Assembly: GCA_964554335.1 (NCBI GenBank)
Contig: CAZKOF010000060.1
Location: 1-10,629, forward strand
Length of the DNA: 10,629 nt
Reading direction: 5' to 3'
Source: UBA3263 sp964554335
GTDB taxonomy: Bacteria > Bacteroidota > Bacteroidia > Bacteroidales > Muribaculaceae
Position 1 is the stretch's first letter; each line of letters opens with the position of its first letter. Of the stretch, positions 1 to 8,672 are shown in pieces. The notes under the pieces are model-generated. The model did not search any database and was not told the origin of the DNA. It was given only the letters and a program-made list of their open reading frames with translations. The translations under genes were made by a program, and so were the position numbers.

Positions 1-192
1 ATGACTCCTGAGATTTTTTGTCTGTTAATAGTCGGCTTAGTTCGGATGGTTACGCCTGTAACATTCTGATTTAATGACCGTTGCACGTATACGACGTAAA
101 AATCATATACCGTAACAGTCAAATGGCTAATAATCAGGAATATAGGCGGTTAAATACGTAAGCTCCTGAATAACAGTCGGATGCGTGAGTAC
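1..192. other. Gene-free left edge
   Basis: I see no coding region I can support here. It is the region downstream of the TPR regulator gene, which ends at 193. A short dyad (GTTAC-GCCT-GTAAC, 50-63) and a palindrome TGAGTACTCA (186-195) overlapping the stop codon are visible, but neither is followed by a T-tract, so I do not call a terminator. The sequence is AT-rich like the adjoining gene. Confidence 0.5.
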
Positions 193-1947
193 TCATGCGA
201 ATATATCCTGCATCTCATTAAAAAACTCAGGATAAAACTCCTCGAGTTTACATTTTATGCGGTGCTTTTGATTGTAGAGTGCATTACCCTGTTTTTTGAA
301 TATGCACGTAATGACTTTTAGTGAAAGTCCTGCGCACAGATAAATCAGTAACGTAAGCTCCGTCCGGGTAAGTTTAGGACATTGCTCTCTCAATCGAAGA
401 ATCAGGTTATCGCGGTTACGGTTAATTATATCTTCAAGTTCTTTCCGGAACGATTTGCTCCCGGCTTTGTCTAACGATGATTCGAGTTCCTTATATGCCG
501 CTTCGGCGGCTTGCTTCCGATGATAAACGTCTAAATATAGCATCCCTCTTTCTTCAATCCATGCGAACTGATTGATGAAAGCCAATTTAGCAATGCGCTT
601 TGATTCCGCAACCTCTTTTTTCAGCCGGTCCAGAGCGGCTATTTTCTGTTGCTCCGATTCCGACAGTTCGGAAAGATTGTCTTGAAGGTGCGATATTCTT
701 TCCGAGTCTTGCCGTTTTGATAAACTGAGTGAGTTGATTTCCTTAGTAAGTTTGTCACACTCGCGCTGCAGCAATAATAAATTATATTCAGCTTGTTGGA
801 TTCTTCGTTGCTGCCTAAACCGATACATCGTTATGGCAACGAAAAGGATTACGACAATGAGTATTAGCACGGCAATCATAACAATCAACCGGGTTCTCTC
901 ATCCTTATGCCTGATTGAGGCGAGTTGATTCTGCTGCTTCTCATAATCCACCTGAACGAGATGAAGCGAGTTGTTGGCCAAAGAGAGCAGCACTCTGTCG
1001 GTGTATGCAGATAAAGATTGCTGATATTTTAATGCCTCTGCCGCATTATTGTCTCGGACGGCGATATCGCGCTTGACGCGATCCAATTCAATGGAATCTT
1101 GAACGGTAGATATTGCATTGCTTGCGAGTTCAAGCAGCCCGGCAGATTTATCGCGACGGCCTAAGGCATGGTTTGCCCATGCCGCATAGGCCATGGCAGG
1201 AGCCGACAGGTTCCGGCCCCGGCTACGTGCTTCTTGATATATGGAGTCAACGGCGGCGTAGTCATAAAGACCGGCATAAGAATAAATCAAAAATTCAACT
1301 ATGAGAGGGTCCTCGTTTTCCGAGCTTTGACGCAAGGTATCTACATATGCAATTGCCCTATGGTAATTGCCGGTATTGATGAGGCAACGTATCAGTGCCC
1401 TATATGATTGATGAAGCCAATAAGGATTGCCTGACAGTTTGGTATGGAACAAATCCGCTTCTGCATACTCAAGTGCTTTATGTTTATTAAATGTCTGGCC
1501 ATAAATATATGTCAACATAGATAGTACTCGCGATAAGTCGGCATGGTTGCCCAAAGCAGTTGCAATTCTCTCGGCAGAAAGGGCGAACTTTAATGCCGTG
1601 TCAAGTTCGTCGCGGTTCCCATAGATTACAGCCATATAGAAATTTGCCAGCATTTTCTCTCTGCTGTCGTCTTGTCGCTCATAGAAATCAACTGCAATGG
1701 AAATCAGCGAATCATCGGTCAGGTCAATGTAATTTTTGTCGTATGCCTGAGAGAGCAGCAGCGCGTGTCGGGCCTGAGTCTCGCCGCGGAGTCTGCCGCC
1801 GTCAATCGCGCGCAGCAATGTCAACGCCGAGTCAGGCCGCTCATCCATGACGGACTCGGCCACATCGAGCGTATGCCACACCGAATTGCGGTGGCACCCG
1901 CATAGCAGCAACGCCGCTATTCCTATCCAATGCAACAATTTCTTCAT
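193..1947 (-). CDS. Lipoprotein-anchored TPR protein with transmembrane helix, coiled coil and LuxR-like C-terminal HTH
   Basis: A 584-aa putative membrane-spanning regulator. I chose the ATG at 1947 because it gives a clean lipoprotein signal peptide (MKKLLHWIGIAALLLCGC, lipobox ending at Cys18); the in-frame ATG at 1992 would add 15 residues in front of it. Residues ~25-320 are helical and TPR-like (alternating Tyr/Leu/Ala pairs, e.g. the HKALEYAEADLF stretch). Residues ~354-376 form one strong transmembrane helix (RLIVMIAVLILIVVILFVAI) ending in a basic RFRQQRR stretch, which places the C-terminal part in the cytoplasm. Residues ~376-455 are coiled coil. Residues ~525-572 (LTRTELTLLIYLCAGLS...NQKHRIKCKL) follow the LuxR/GerE HTH pattern. 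Inference: a periplasmic TPR sensor linked to a cytoplasmic HTH, as in several Bacteroidales TPR regulators. The gene lies 53 bp after valS, with no promoter of its own visible, and is visibly more AT-rich than valS. The target and ligand are unknown. Confidence 0.8.
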   Translation of the reverse strand: MKKLLHWIGIAALLLCGCHRNSVWHTLDVAESVMDERPDSALTLLRAIDGGRLRGETQARHALLLSQAYDKNYIDLTDDSLISIAVDFYERQDDSREKMLANFYMAVIYGNRDELDTALKFALSAERIATALGNHADLSRVLSMLTYIYGQTFNKHKALEYAEADLFHTKLSGNPYWLHQSYRALIRCLINTGNYHRAIAYVDTLRQSSENEDPLIVEFLIYSYAGLYDYAAVDSIYQEARSRGRNLSAPAMAYAAWANHALGRRDKSAGLLELASNAISTVQDSIELDRVKRDIAVRDNNAAEALKYQQSLSAYTDRVLLSLANNSLHLVQVDYEKQQNQLASIRHKDERTRLIVMIAVLILIVVILFVAITMYRFRQQRRIQQAEYNLLLLQRECDKLTKEINSLSLSKRQDSERISHLQDNLSELSESEQQKIAALDRLKKEVAESKRIAKLAFINQFAWIEERGMLYLDVYHRKQAAEAAYKELESSLDKAGSKSFRKELEDIINRNRDNLILRLREQCPKLTRTELTLLIYLCAGLSLKVITCIFKKQGNALYNQKHRIKCKLEEFYPEFFNEMQDIFA

Positions 1948-1962
1948 GATGATGACGTGGAG

Positions 1963-1988
1963 AAGGAGGGGGGGGTAACCCCCTCCTT
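1963..1988 (-). terminator. GC-rich hairpin between valS and the TPR regulator gene (possible weak terminator or attenuator)
   Basis: A perfect 10-bp stem (1963-1972 with 1979-1988, read AAGGAGGGGG / CCCCCTCCTT) closes a 6-nt loop just after the valS stop. No U-tract follows on the minus strand, so it is not a textbook intrinsic terminator. It could trim or stabilise the valS 3' end, or attenuate transcription into the next gene. The minus-strand left arm contains AAAGGAGG, a perfect Shine-Dalgarno sequence, but it is paired in the stem and about 35 nt from the start codon. Confidence 0.4.
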
Positions 1989-2000
1989 TCATTGCCGGGG

Positions 2001-4640
2001 TCAGCCCAGGGCGGCGAGCGACGCCGTCAGCACCGCGATGCGCGCCCGGGCGTCGGCCTGCTTGCGGCGCTCGGCGTCGACAACCGCCGCGGGAGCGCCG
2101 GCAACGAAGCGTTCGTTGGCGAGCTTCTTCTCGACGCCGGCAAGGAAGCCGCGTTGATAGTCGAGCTCTTTCTGCAGCTTGGCGCGCTCGGCCTCAACAT
2201 CGACGCCGGCGGCCTCCATCGGCACACCGAACTCCTGCGAGCCGACCATGAACACGGCCGAGCCCGCCGACTTGGCCTCGACGGCTTCGACGGCCTCGAG
2301 GTTGGCAAGCTTCATAATGGCGGCAACCTCGCGCGGGTCAAGGGCGCCGGCGGTTTCGAGTTTCAGGGCGACTTTGGGGGCAATCTGCTTGTGGGCACGC
2401 ACGCCGCGCACGCCGTTGACAACCTCTTTCGCATGGTCCATCAGCGACAGGATTGCCGCATTGGCCGCTCCGGCCTCGGGGAGCGGGGCATACATGATGC
2501 TCTCGCCCTCGGCGCGCTCGCCCAGGTGCTGCCAAAGCTCTTCGGTGATGAACGGCATGAACGGATGCAGCAGGCGCAGCAGGCGGTCGAAATAGTCGAG
2601 CGTGGCCTCGAGGGTCTTGGCGGCGACGGGCGAGCCATAGGCGGGCTTGACCATTTCGAGATACCATGACGAGAACTCGTCCCAGAAGAGCTTGTAGACA
2701 ACCATCAGCGCCTCGGAGATGCGGAACTTGGCGAGCAGGCCGGCGACCTCGGCGGCAGCCTCGCCGACCTTTGCGTCGAACCATTCGACGGCAACCTTCG
2801 CGGCCTCGGTCGGCGCGGCATTGGCGTCGACCTCCCAACCGCTGACGAGGCGGAAGGCATTCCATATCTTATTGCAGAAATTACGTCCCTGCTCGCAGAG
2901 CTTTTCGTCGAACATGATGTCGTTGCCCGCGGGGGCGGCAAGCATCATGCCCATGCGCACACCGTCGGCGCCATACGTGGCGATCAGCTCCAACGGGTCG
3001 GGCGAGTTGCCGAGCGACTTCGACATCTTGCGGCCCAGCTTGTCGCGCACGATGCCGGTGAAATATACGTTCTTGAACGGCATCTCGCCGACATATTCAT
3101 AGCCGGCCATAATCATGCGCGCAACCCAGAAGAAAATGATATCCGGGCCGGTCACGAGCGTCGACGTCGGATAATAATATTTCAGTTCCTCGTTGCCGGG
3201 GTCGAGAATGCCGTTGAAGAGCGTGATGGGCCAAAGCCATGAGGAGAACCACGTGTCGAGGGCATCCTCGTCCTGGCTCAGGTCGGCGGCCGTCAAGTCG
3301 AGGCCCGAGTCGCGGCGCGCCTTCTCGAGCGCGGCCTCGGCGGTCTCGGCAACGGCGATGCAAACGTTGCCCTCCGCGTCGGCATAATACCACGCCGGAA
3401 TGCGGTGACCCCACCAAAGCTGACGTGAGATGCACCAGTCCTGAATGTTCTCCAGCCAAAGGCGATAGGTGGTCTTATACTTCTCGGGCACGAACTTGAT
3501 GAGGTCGTCCATCACCGGCGTCAGCGAGATGTCGGCAAAATGCTTCATGTTGATAAACCACTGCTGCGACAACCTCGGCTCGATAACCACTTTCGTGCGC
3601 TCGCTGTAGCCCACTTTGTTGTTATAATCCTCAACCTTCTCCATCAGGCCGGCAGCCTCGAGATCGGCGGCAATCTGCTTGCGGCAGGCAAAACGGTCCA
3701 TGCCCGCATAGCGACCGCCGTTTTCATTGAGAGTAGCGTCGGGATTGAAAATGTCGATAGTCTCCAAATTATGGGTCTTGCCGAGCATGTAATCATTCTT
3801 GTCGTGGGCCGGCGTCACCTTCAGGCAACCCGTGCCGAACTCGATTTCAACATAGCGGTCTTCAATCACCGGAATCTCGCGGCCAACGAGCGGCACGATG
3901 ACCTTCCGGCCTTTGAGCCACTCGTTTTTCGGGTCCTTCGGGTTGATACACATCGCCGTGTCGCCCATAATGGTCTCGGGGCGGGTCGTGGCAACCACGG
4001 CATAACGGCCCTCGGGGTCGCCGGCAACGTAATAGCGCAGATAATAGAGCTTGGAATGCTCGTCGACATAGTTCACCTCATCGTCGGAAATCGCCGTCAG
4101 GTTCTTCGGGTCCCAGTTGACCATGCGCAGGCCGCGGTAAATCAGCCCCTTGTCATAGAGGTCACAGAAAACCTTCGTCACCGAACGCGAGCGCTCCTCA
4201 TCCATAGTGAACGCCGTGCGCTTCCAGTCGCAGCTGGCGCCGAGCTTGCGCAGTTGTTGCAGGATGATGCCGCCGTGGGTGCGGGTCCAGTCCCAGGCAT
4301 GCTCGAGAAACTCCTCGCGCGTGAGGTCCGTCTTCTTGATACCCTCGGCCGCGAGCTTGGTAATCACCTTCGTCTCCGTGGCTATGGAGGCATGGTCAGT
4401 GCCCGGCACCCACAGGGCATTCTTACCCTCCATGCGGGCGCGGCGCACCAGAATATCCTGAATGGTATTATTGAGCATGTGGCCCATATGTAGCACGCCC
4501 GTGACGTTCGGCGGCGGAATGACAATAGTGTACGGCTCGCGCTCATCCGGCACAGAGTGAAAAAGGTCATGTTCCATCCAAAAACTGTAGAGGCGGTCCT
4601 CAACCTCAGCAGGCGAATACTTAGTGGGCAGTTCGTTCAT
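2001..4640 (-). CDS. valS: Valine--tRNA ligase
   Basis: An 879-aa class I aminoacyl-tRNA synthetase that charges tRNA-Val with valine in the cytoplasm and edits mischarged threonine. The HIGH motif is HMGH at residues 51-54, preceded by PPPNVTGVL; GTDHA follows at 80-84. The CP1 editing domain occupies roughly 190-345 (TTRPET at 218-223, GTGCLKVTPAHD at 269-280). DWCISRQLWWG at 401-411 and KMSKS at 538-542 complete the catalytic core. An anticodon-binding helical domain follows, then the C-terminal coiled coil typical of ValRS (about 815-879: AERAKLQKELDYQ...). Length is that of Bacteroidota ValRS, a little shorter than the E. coli enzyme. The ATG at 4640 lies 22 nt after a TAACTTTG box. The four-helix-bundle gene is upstream on the same strand, so some read-through is possible. 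Nothing appears to be missing. Confidence 0.98.
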   Translation of the reverse strand: MNELPTKYSPAEVEDRLYSFWMEHDLFHSVPDEREPYTIVIPPPNVTGVLHMGHMLNNTIQDILVRRARMEGKNALWVPGTDHASIATETKVITKLAAEGIKKTDLTREEFLEHAWDWTRTHGGIILQQLRKLGASCDWKRTAFTMDEERSRSVTKVFCDLYDKGLIYRGLRMVNWDPKNLTAISDDEVNYVDEHSKLYYLRYYVAGDPEGRYAVVATTRPETIMGDTAMCINPKDPKNEWLKGRKVIVPLVGREIPVIEDRYVEIEFGTGCLKVTPAHDKNDYMLGKTHNLETIDIFNPDATLNENGGRYAGMDRFACRKQIAADLEAAGLMEKVEDYNNKVGYSERTKVVIEPRLSQQWFINMKHFADISLTPVMDDLIKFVPEKYKTTYRLWLENIQDWCISRQLWWGHRIPAWYYADAEGNVCIAVAETAEAALEKARRDSGLDLTAADLSQDEDALDTWFSSWLWPITLFNGILDPGNEELKYYYPTSTLVTGPDIIFFWVARMIMAGYEYVGEMPFKNVYFTGIVRDKLGRKMSKSLGNSPDPLELIATYGADGVRMGMMLAAPAGNDIMFDEKLCEQGRNFCNKIWNAFRLVSGWEVDANAAPTEAAKVAVEWFDAKVGEAAAEVAGLLAKFRISEALMVVYKLFWDEFSSWYLEMVKPAYGSPVAAKTLEATLDYFDRLLRLLHPFMPFITEELWQHLGERAEGESIMYAPLPEAGAANAAILSLMDHAKEVVNGVRGVRAHKQIAPKVALKLETAGALDPREVAAIMKLANLEAVEAVEAKSAGSAVFMVGSQEFGVPMEAAGVDVEAERAKLQKELDYQRGFLAGVEKKLANERFVAGAPAAVVDAERRKQADARARIAVLTASLAALG

Positions 4641-4662
4641 AATCTTTATGTATTTAGAGCCG

Positions 4663-4670
4663 CAAAGTTA
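4663..4670 (-). promoter_or_regulatory. Promoter -7 box for valS
   Basis: TAACTTTG on the minus strand matches the Bacteroides -7 consensus TAnnTTTG exactly and ends 22 nt before the valS ATG, predicting a leader of about 18 nt. No clear TTTG -33 box is seen; the expected position falls in the TATAAAACT repeats at 4682-4699, so that repeat may supply or disturb the upstream element. Confidence 0.75.
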
Positions 4671-4681
4671 CGAAAAAATCC

Positions 4682-4699
4682 TATAAAACTTATAAAACT
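4682..4699 (+). repeat. Two perfect 9-bp TATAAAACT repeats at the 3' end of the four-helix-bundle gene
   Basis: Two head-to-tail copies of TATAAAACT (4682-4690, 4691-4699) overlap the stop codon (4698-4700). Bases 4682-4695 are the exact inverted complement of 5293-5306 in the gene's leader, giving a 14-bp terminal inverted repeat around the gene. Confidence 0.85.
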
Positions 4700-5264
4700 A
4701 ATATCCCAATTTATCCAGACGCCATTGACGGCGGATTTGACTAAGGCGCTCTTTGATTCCGCCGGTCTGCTCATATTCGGCTAACAGGGATTTCATTATG
4801 GCCGCTAATGCAGCATCTAATTGGCTAATCAGCGTAATCATCACGTTTGCAATGGCTTCTGCTGACTTCGTTTCGCATTTACCCGTAAATTCCTCAATCC
4901 CGAAATTTGTTTTGGCATAATCTCTCCAGGCAATGGTTCGAACATCATTAACCGCCCAAGCAGTTAACTTGTGTTGACGCAGGTAGTCTTTATAGTCTTC
5001 GCGAAGCTCGCGCAAAGAGCCACGGGCAATCCCTACCAACTTATAGCAGATTTCAAACGATGCGGCCCGGTCGCCGAAGCCCTCAACCACGTTCTGTTTG
5101 CCGGAGCGGGCGGCCTGACGCATCTGGTCAACCGTGCGACAGTCAGGCATATGATGGTTAATGAAGTGCTCCGTGACGTCGCAGACGACCGCCAGTTTCT
5201 TATAGACATTCCAATCATCAATATTGCCGGCCAAAAGAAAAAGACGGTTGGAGTCGGAGTTCAT
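4698..5264 (-). CDS. Four helix bundle suffix domain-containing protein
   Basis: A 188-aa protein of the S23/IVS-type four-helix-bundle family (relatives of the ORF in 23S rRNA intervening sequences and of the Avd accessory protein of diversity-generating retroelements). Evidence is the family core at residues 44-66 (TVDQMRQAARSGKQNVVEGF), the amphipathic helix around EICYKLVGIARGSLRELREDYKDYL in two parts (71-95), and the suffix-domain C terminus (YEQTGGIKERLSQIRRQWR, 164-182). I chose the ATG at 5264: a GTG 51 nt further upstream overlaps the promoter and would only translate the 9-bp repeats as a low-complexity YKTYNSYKIYKTYK peptide. Cellular function is not established; the fold forms pentamers in Avd and is thought to bind nucleic acid. 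The gene is enclosed by inverted 9-bp repeats, divergent from rsfS and upstream of valS. Confidence 0.88.
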   Translation of the reverse strand: MNSDSNRLFLLAGNIDDWNVYKKLAVVCDVTEHFINHHMPDCRTVDQMRQAARSGKQNVVEGFGDRAASFEICYKLVGIARGSLRELREDYKDYLRQHKLTAWAVNDVRTIAWRDYAKTNFGIEEFTGKCETKSAEAIANVMITLISQLDAALAAIMKSLLAEYEQTGGIKERLSQIRRQWRLDKLGY

Positions 5265-5306
5265 CTTATAGGTTTTATAAATTTTATAAGAATTATAAGT
5301 TTTATA
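5265..5306 (-). repeat. Five degenerate 9-bp TATAAnnnn repeats in the four-helix-bundle leader
   Basis: Read on the minus strand from 5306: TATAAAACT, TATAATTCT, TATAAAATT, TATAAAACC, TATAAG, directly followed by the ATG at 5264. The first 14 bases are an exact inverted copy of 4682-4695. The array forms nearly the whole predicted 5' leader. Confidence 0.85.
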
Positions 5307-5314
5307 ACTGAGCA

Positions 5315-5322
5315 CAAAGTTA
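5315..5322 (-). promoter_or_regulatory. Promoter -7 box for the four-helix-bundle gene
   Basis: TAACTTTG on the minus strand, an exact TAnnTTTG match, lies just upstream of the repeat-filled leader. Predicted start is near 5311, giving a leader of about 47 nt. A -33 TTTG is not evident. Confidence 0.65.
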
Positions 5323-5353
5323 GTGAAAAACTTTTAAATCGCAGGGACGTTGT

Positions 5354-5384
5354 ATTGTTAAATGATAAATTCTTTGTATTTTTG
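5354..5384 (+). promoter_or_regulatory. Promoter for rsfS-ftsH
   Basis: ATTG at 5354-5357 (-33-like), a 19-bp spacer, and TATTTTTG at 5377-5384 (exact TAnnTTTG). It is back to back with the four-helix-bundle promoter. The predicted transcription start, near 5388-5390, coincides with the GTG at 5389, so the transcript may be leaderless. Confidence 0.65.
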
Positions 5385-5388
5385 CAGG

Positions 5389-5760
5389 GTGGAAAATTTG
5401 ACAAATCAAGATTCATCGATTGCCGGGCTGATTATCGCCGGCATACAGGAGCGCAAAGGGCGCCATATCACTCATATCAACCTCGAGGCCATCGAATCGA
5501 GCCCGGCGCCGGACTTTATTATCTGCGAGGGCACATCGGCAACCCACGTCGCCGCAATCGCCGACTCCGTGCGCGACTATCTGCTCGACCACGGCCACAT
5601 CAAGCCGTATAACTACGACGGCTACGCCCGGGCGCAATGGATAGTGCTTGACTATGGCTCGGCACTGGTCCATATTTTTCTACCGGACGAGCGCCTGCGC
5701 TATAATCTCGAAGAGCTTTGGAGCGACGGCAAAATCACCGAAATCCCCGACTTAGACTAA
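5389..5760 (+). CDS. rsfS: Ribosome silencing factor RsfS
   Basis: A 123-aa RsfS/Iojap (DUF143) protein, which binds uL14 on the 50S subunit and blocks joining with 30S during starvation. Visible family features are GIQERKGRHI near the N terminus, PDFIICEGTS (residues 41-50), and the core WIVLDYGSALVHIF...RYNLEELW (84-111). The start is uncertain. The upstream in-frame ATG at 5362 lies before the -7 box and cannot be on a transcript from this promoter. GTG at 5389 is my choice; TTG at 5398 (TNQDSS..., 120 aa) is the alternative. ftsH follows after 7 nt, so the two are almost certainly one operon, an arrangement I recall as common in Bacteroidota. Confidence 0.93.
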   Translation: MENLTNQDSSIAGLIIAGIQERKGRHITHINLEAIESSPAPDFIICEGTSATHVAAIADSVRDYLLDHGHIKPYNYDGYARAQWIVLDYGSALVHIFLPDERLRYNLEELWSDGKITEIPDLD

Positions 5761-5767
5761 TCGCAAA

Positions 5768-7733
<1,966 letters not shown>

Positions 7734-7762
<29 letters not shown>

Positions 7763-8633
7763 CGGCGATTGATTCCCCGAGCATCCTGACGAACTCAAGC
7801 ATCGACTTCTTGCGATAGGAATCTTTCAGAATATGCACGCACCCTGCCATCTCATTGCAGGGCACATCGAGCGGGATCGCTTTTACATCCCGCTCGTTGT
7901 GCGTAGTGGCCTCGGCAAGCACCGAGACCAGCATGCTCTGCCGCAGCAACTGGAGCAGAATATTGACTTCGTTAAGTTCAATGACGGCCCGCAGGTTCAG
8001 ATGCGGAGAGACCAGGGCATCGAAAGCATTGCGCGCCTGCAGCCCCTTTGAGGGAAGCGCCAGATTATATTGCTCGAGCTCATGCAACGCAATGCGCTCG
8101 CGGTCGGCCAGCGGATGATGACTGCCGACAACGACCGACAAGTAATTCTGAAAAAGTATGTGGGATTCTATGCCCTCATCGTTTTCTGTCGGACGGAATG
8201 CGAGCACGAAATCGACAGCACGCTCCCTGAGCAACCCCATCAACTCATTCATCGGCTTATAGAAAATATTCAACTTGATGCCCGGATAGGACTTAATATA
8301 CGTCAGGATAGTCTCCGTCAGAATCGGGCTGAACGAGTAAGTGACGCCGATATTCAGCGTGCCGGTGGCCAAGCGGTTCAGGTCATTTATCCTCTCGGCG
8401 CAGAGTTCCGCATCGCTGATTGCCTGCCTGGCGTTCTTCAGGATTGTCTGCCCGGCCTCGGTCAGGGCAACGCTATGGCTCGACCGTGTAAACAACGGCT
8501 CCCCGAGCTCCCCTTCGAGCTGTTTTATCTGCTGCGAAAGAGTGCTTTGGGTAACATAGAGAGCCTTTGCCGCTTCCGAAAAGCTGAGCGTTTCGGCGAC
8601 TTTAACGAAATATCTGAGTTGACGCAGTTCCAT
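7734..8633 (-). CDS. LysR family transcriptional regulator
   Basis: A 299-aa LysR-type regulator of full family length. The N-terminal winged HTH covers residues 1-60 (MELRQLRYFVKVAETLSFS, with recognition helix TQSTLSQQIKQLE at 28-40 and the wing LFTRSSHSVALTEAG). Residues ~90-290 form the periplasmic-binding-protein-like effector domain (GTLNIGVTYSFSPIL... HPLADRERIALHEL). This looks like a CynR/CbbR-style member rather than the Bacteroides OxyR type, but subfamily, ligand and target are not readable from sequence. The ATG at 8633 lies 8 nt after a TAACTTTG box, so the leader is only a few bases. It follows the ThrE-like exporter genes on the same strand and may regulate them, though a divergent target gene, the usual arrangement, is absent. 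Its 3' end overlaps ftsH tail to tail by 29 bp. Confidence 0.94.
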
Positions 8634-8641
8634 AGTGGCTA

Positions 8642-8672
8642 CAAAGTTACGTAATTTTATTGCCGCGGCAAA
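8642..8672 (-). promoter_or_regulatory. Promoter of the LysR gene
   Basis: The best promoter in the window: TTTG (8672-8669), exactly 19 bp, then TAACTTTG (8649-8642), both read on the minus strand and matching the Bacteroides primary-sigma consensus. The -33 box abuts the stop codon of the upstream exporter gene. The ATG is 8 nt after the -7 box. Confidence 0.85.
8660..8671. promoter_or_regulatory. 12-bp palindrome TTGCCGCGGCAA in the LysR promoter, candidate operator
   Basis: A perfect 12-bp dyad lies between the -33 and -7 boxes and overlaps the -33 TTTG. LysR-type regulators commonly repress their own gene by binding dyads at the promoter, so this is a plausible autoregulatory site. It is shorter than, and not an obvious match to, the classic T-N11-A box. 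Confidence 0.4.

Noticed and set aside
50..63. Hairpin GTTAC-GCCT-GTAAC downstream of the TPR regulator
   Set aside because: Only a 5-bp stem, no T-tract, and about 130 bp from the stop codon; not enough for a terminator call.
1992..2669. Plus-strand open frame (225 aa) opposite the valS 3' end
   Set aside because: Low-complexity Gly/Arg/Ala/Leu composition and complete overlap with the ValRS anticodon and coiled-coil region mark it as a shadow.
3540..4493. Long plus-strand open frame (317 aa) opposite valS
   Set aside because: It is antisense to the best-supported gene in the window, has no promoter or recognisable domain, and is a usual by-product of the GC-rich codon usage of valS.
4663..5388. 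Diversity-generating retroelement because of the Avd-related protein
   Set aside because: No reverse transcriptase and no template or variable repeat is present nearby; the protein is a suffix-domain member known to occur alone.
8070..8654. Plus-strand open frame (194 aa) opposite the LysR gene
   Set aside because: The LysR reading is full length with clear HTH and effector domains and a consensus promoter; the opposite frame has none of these.
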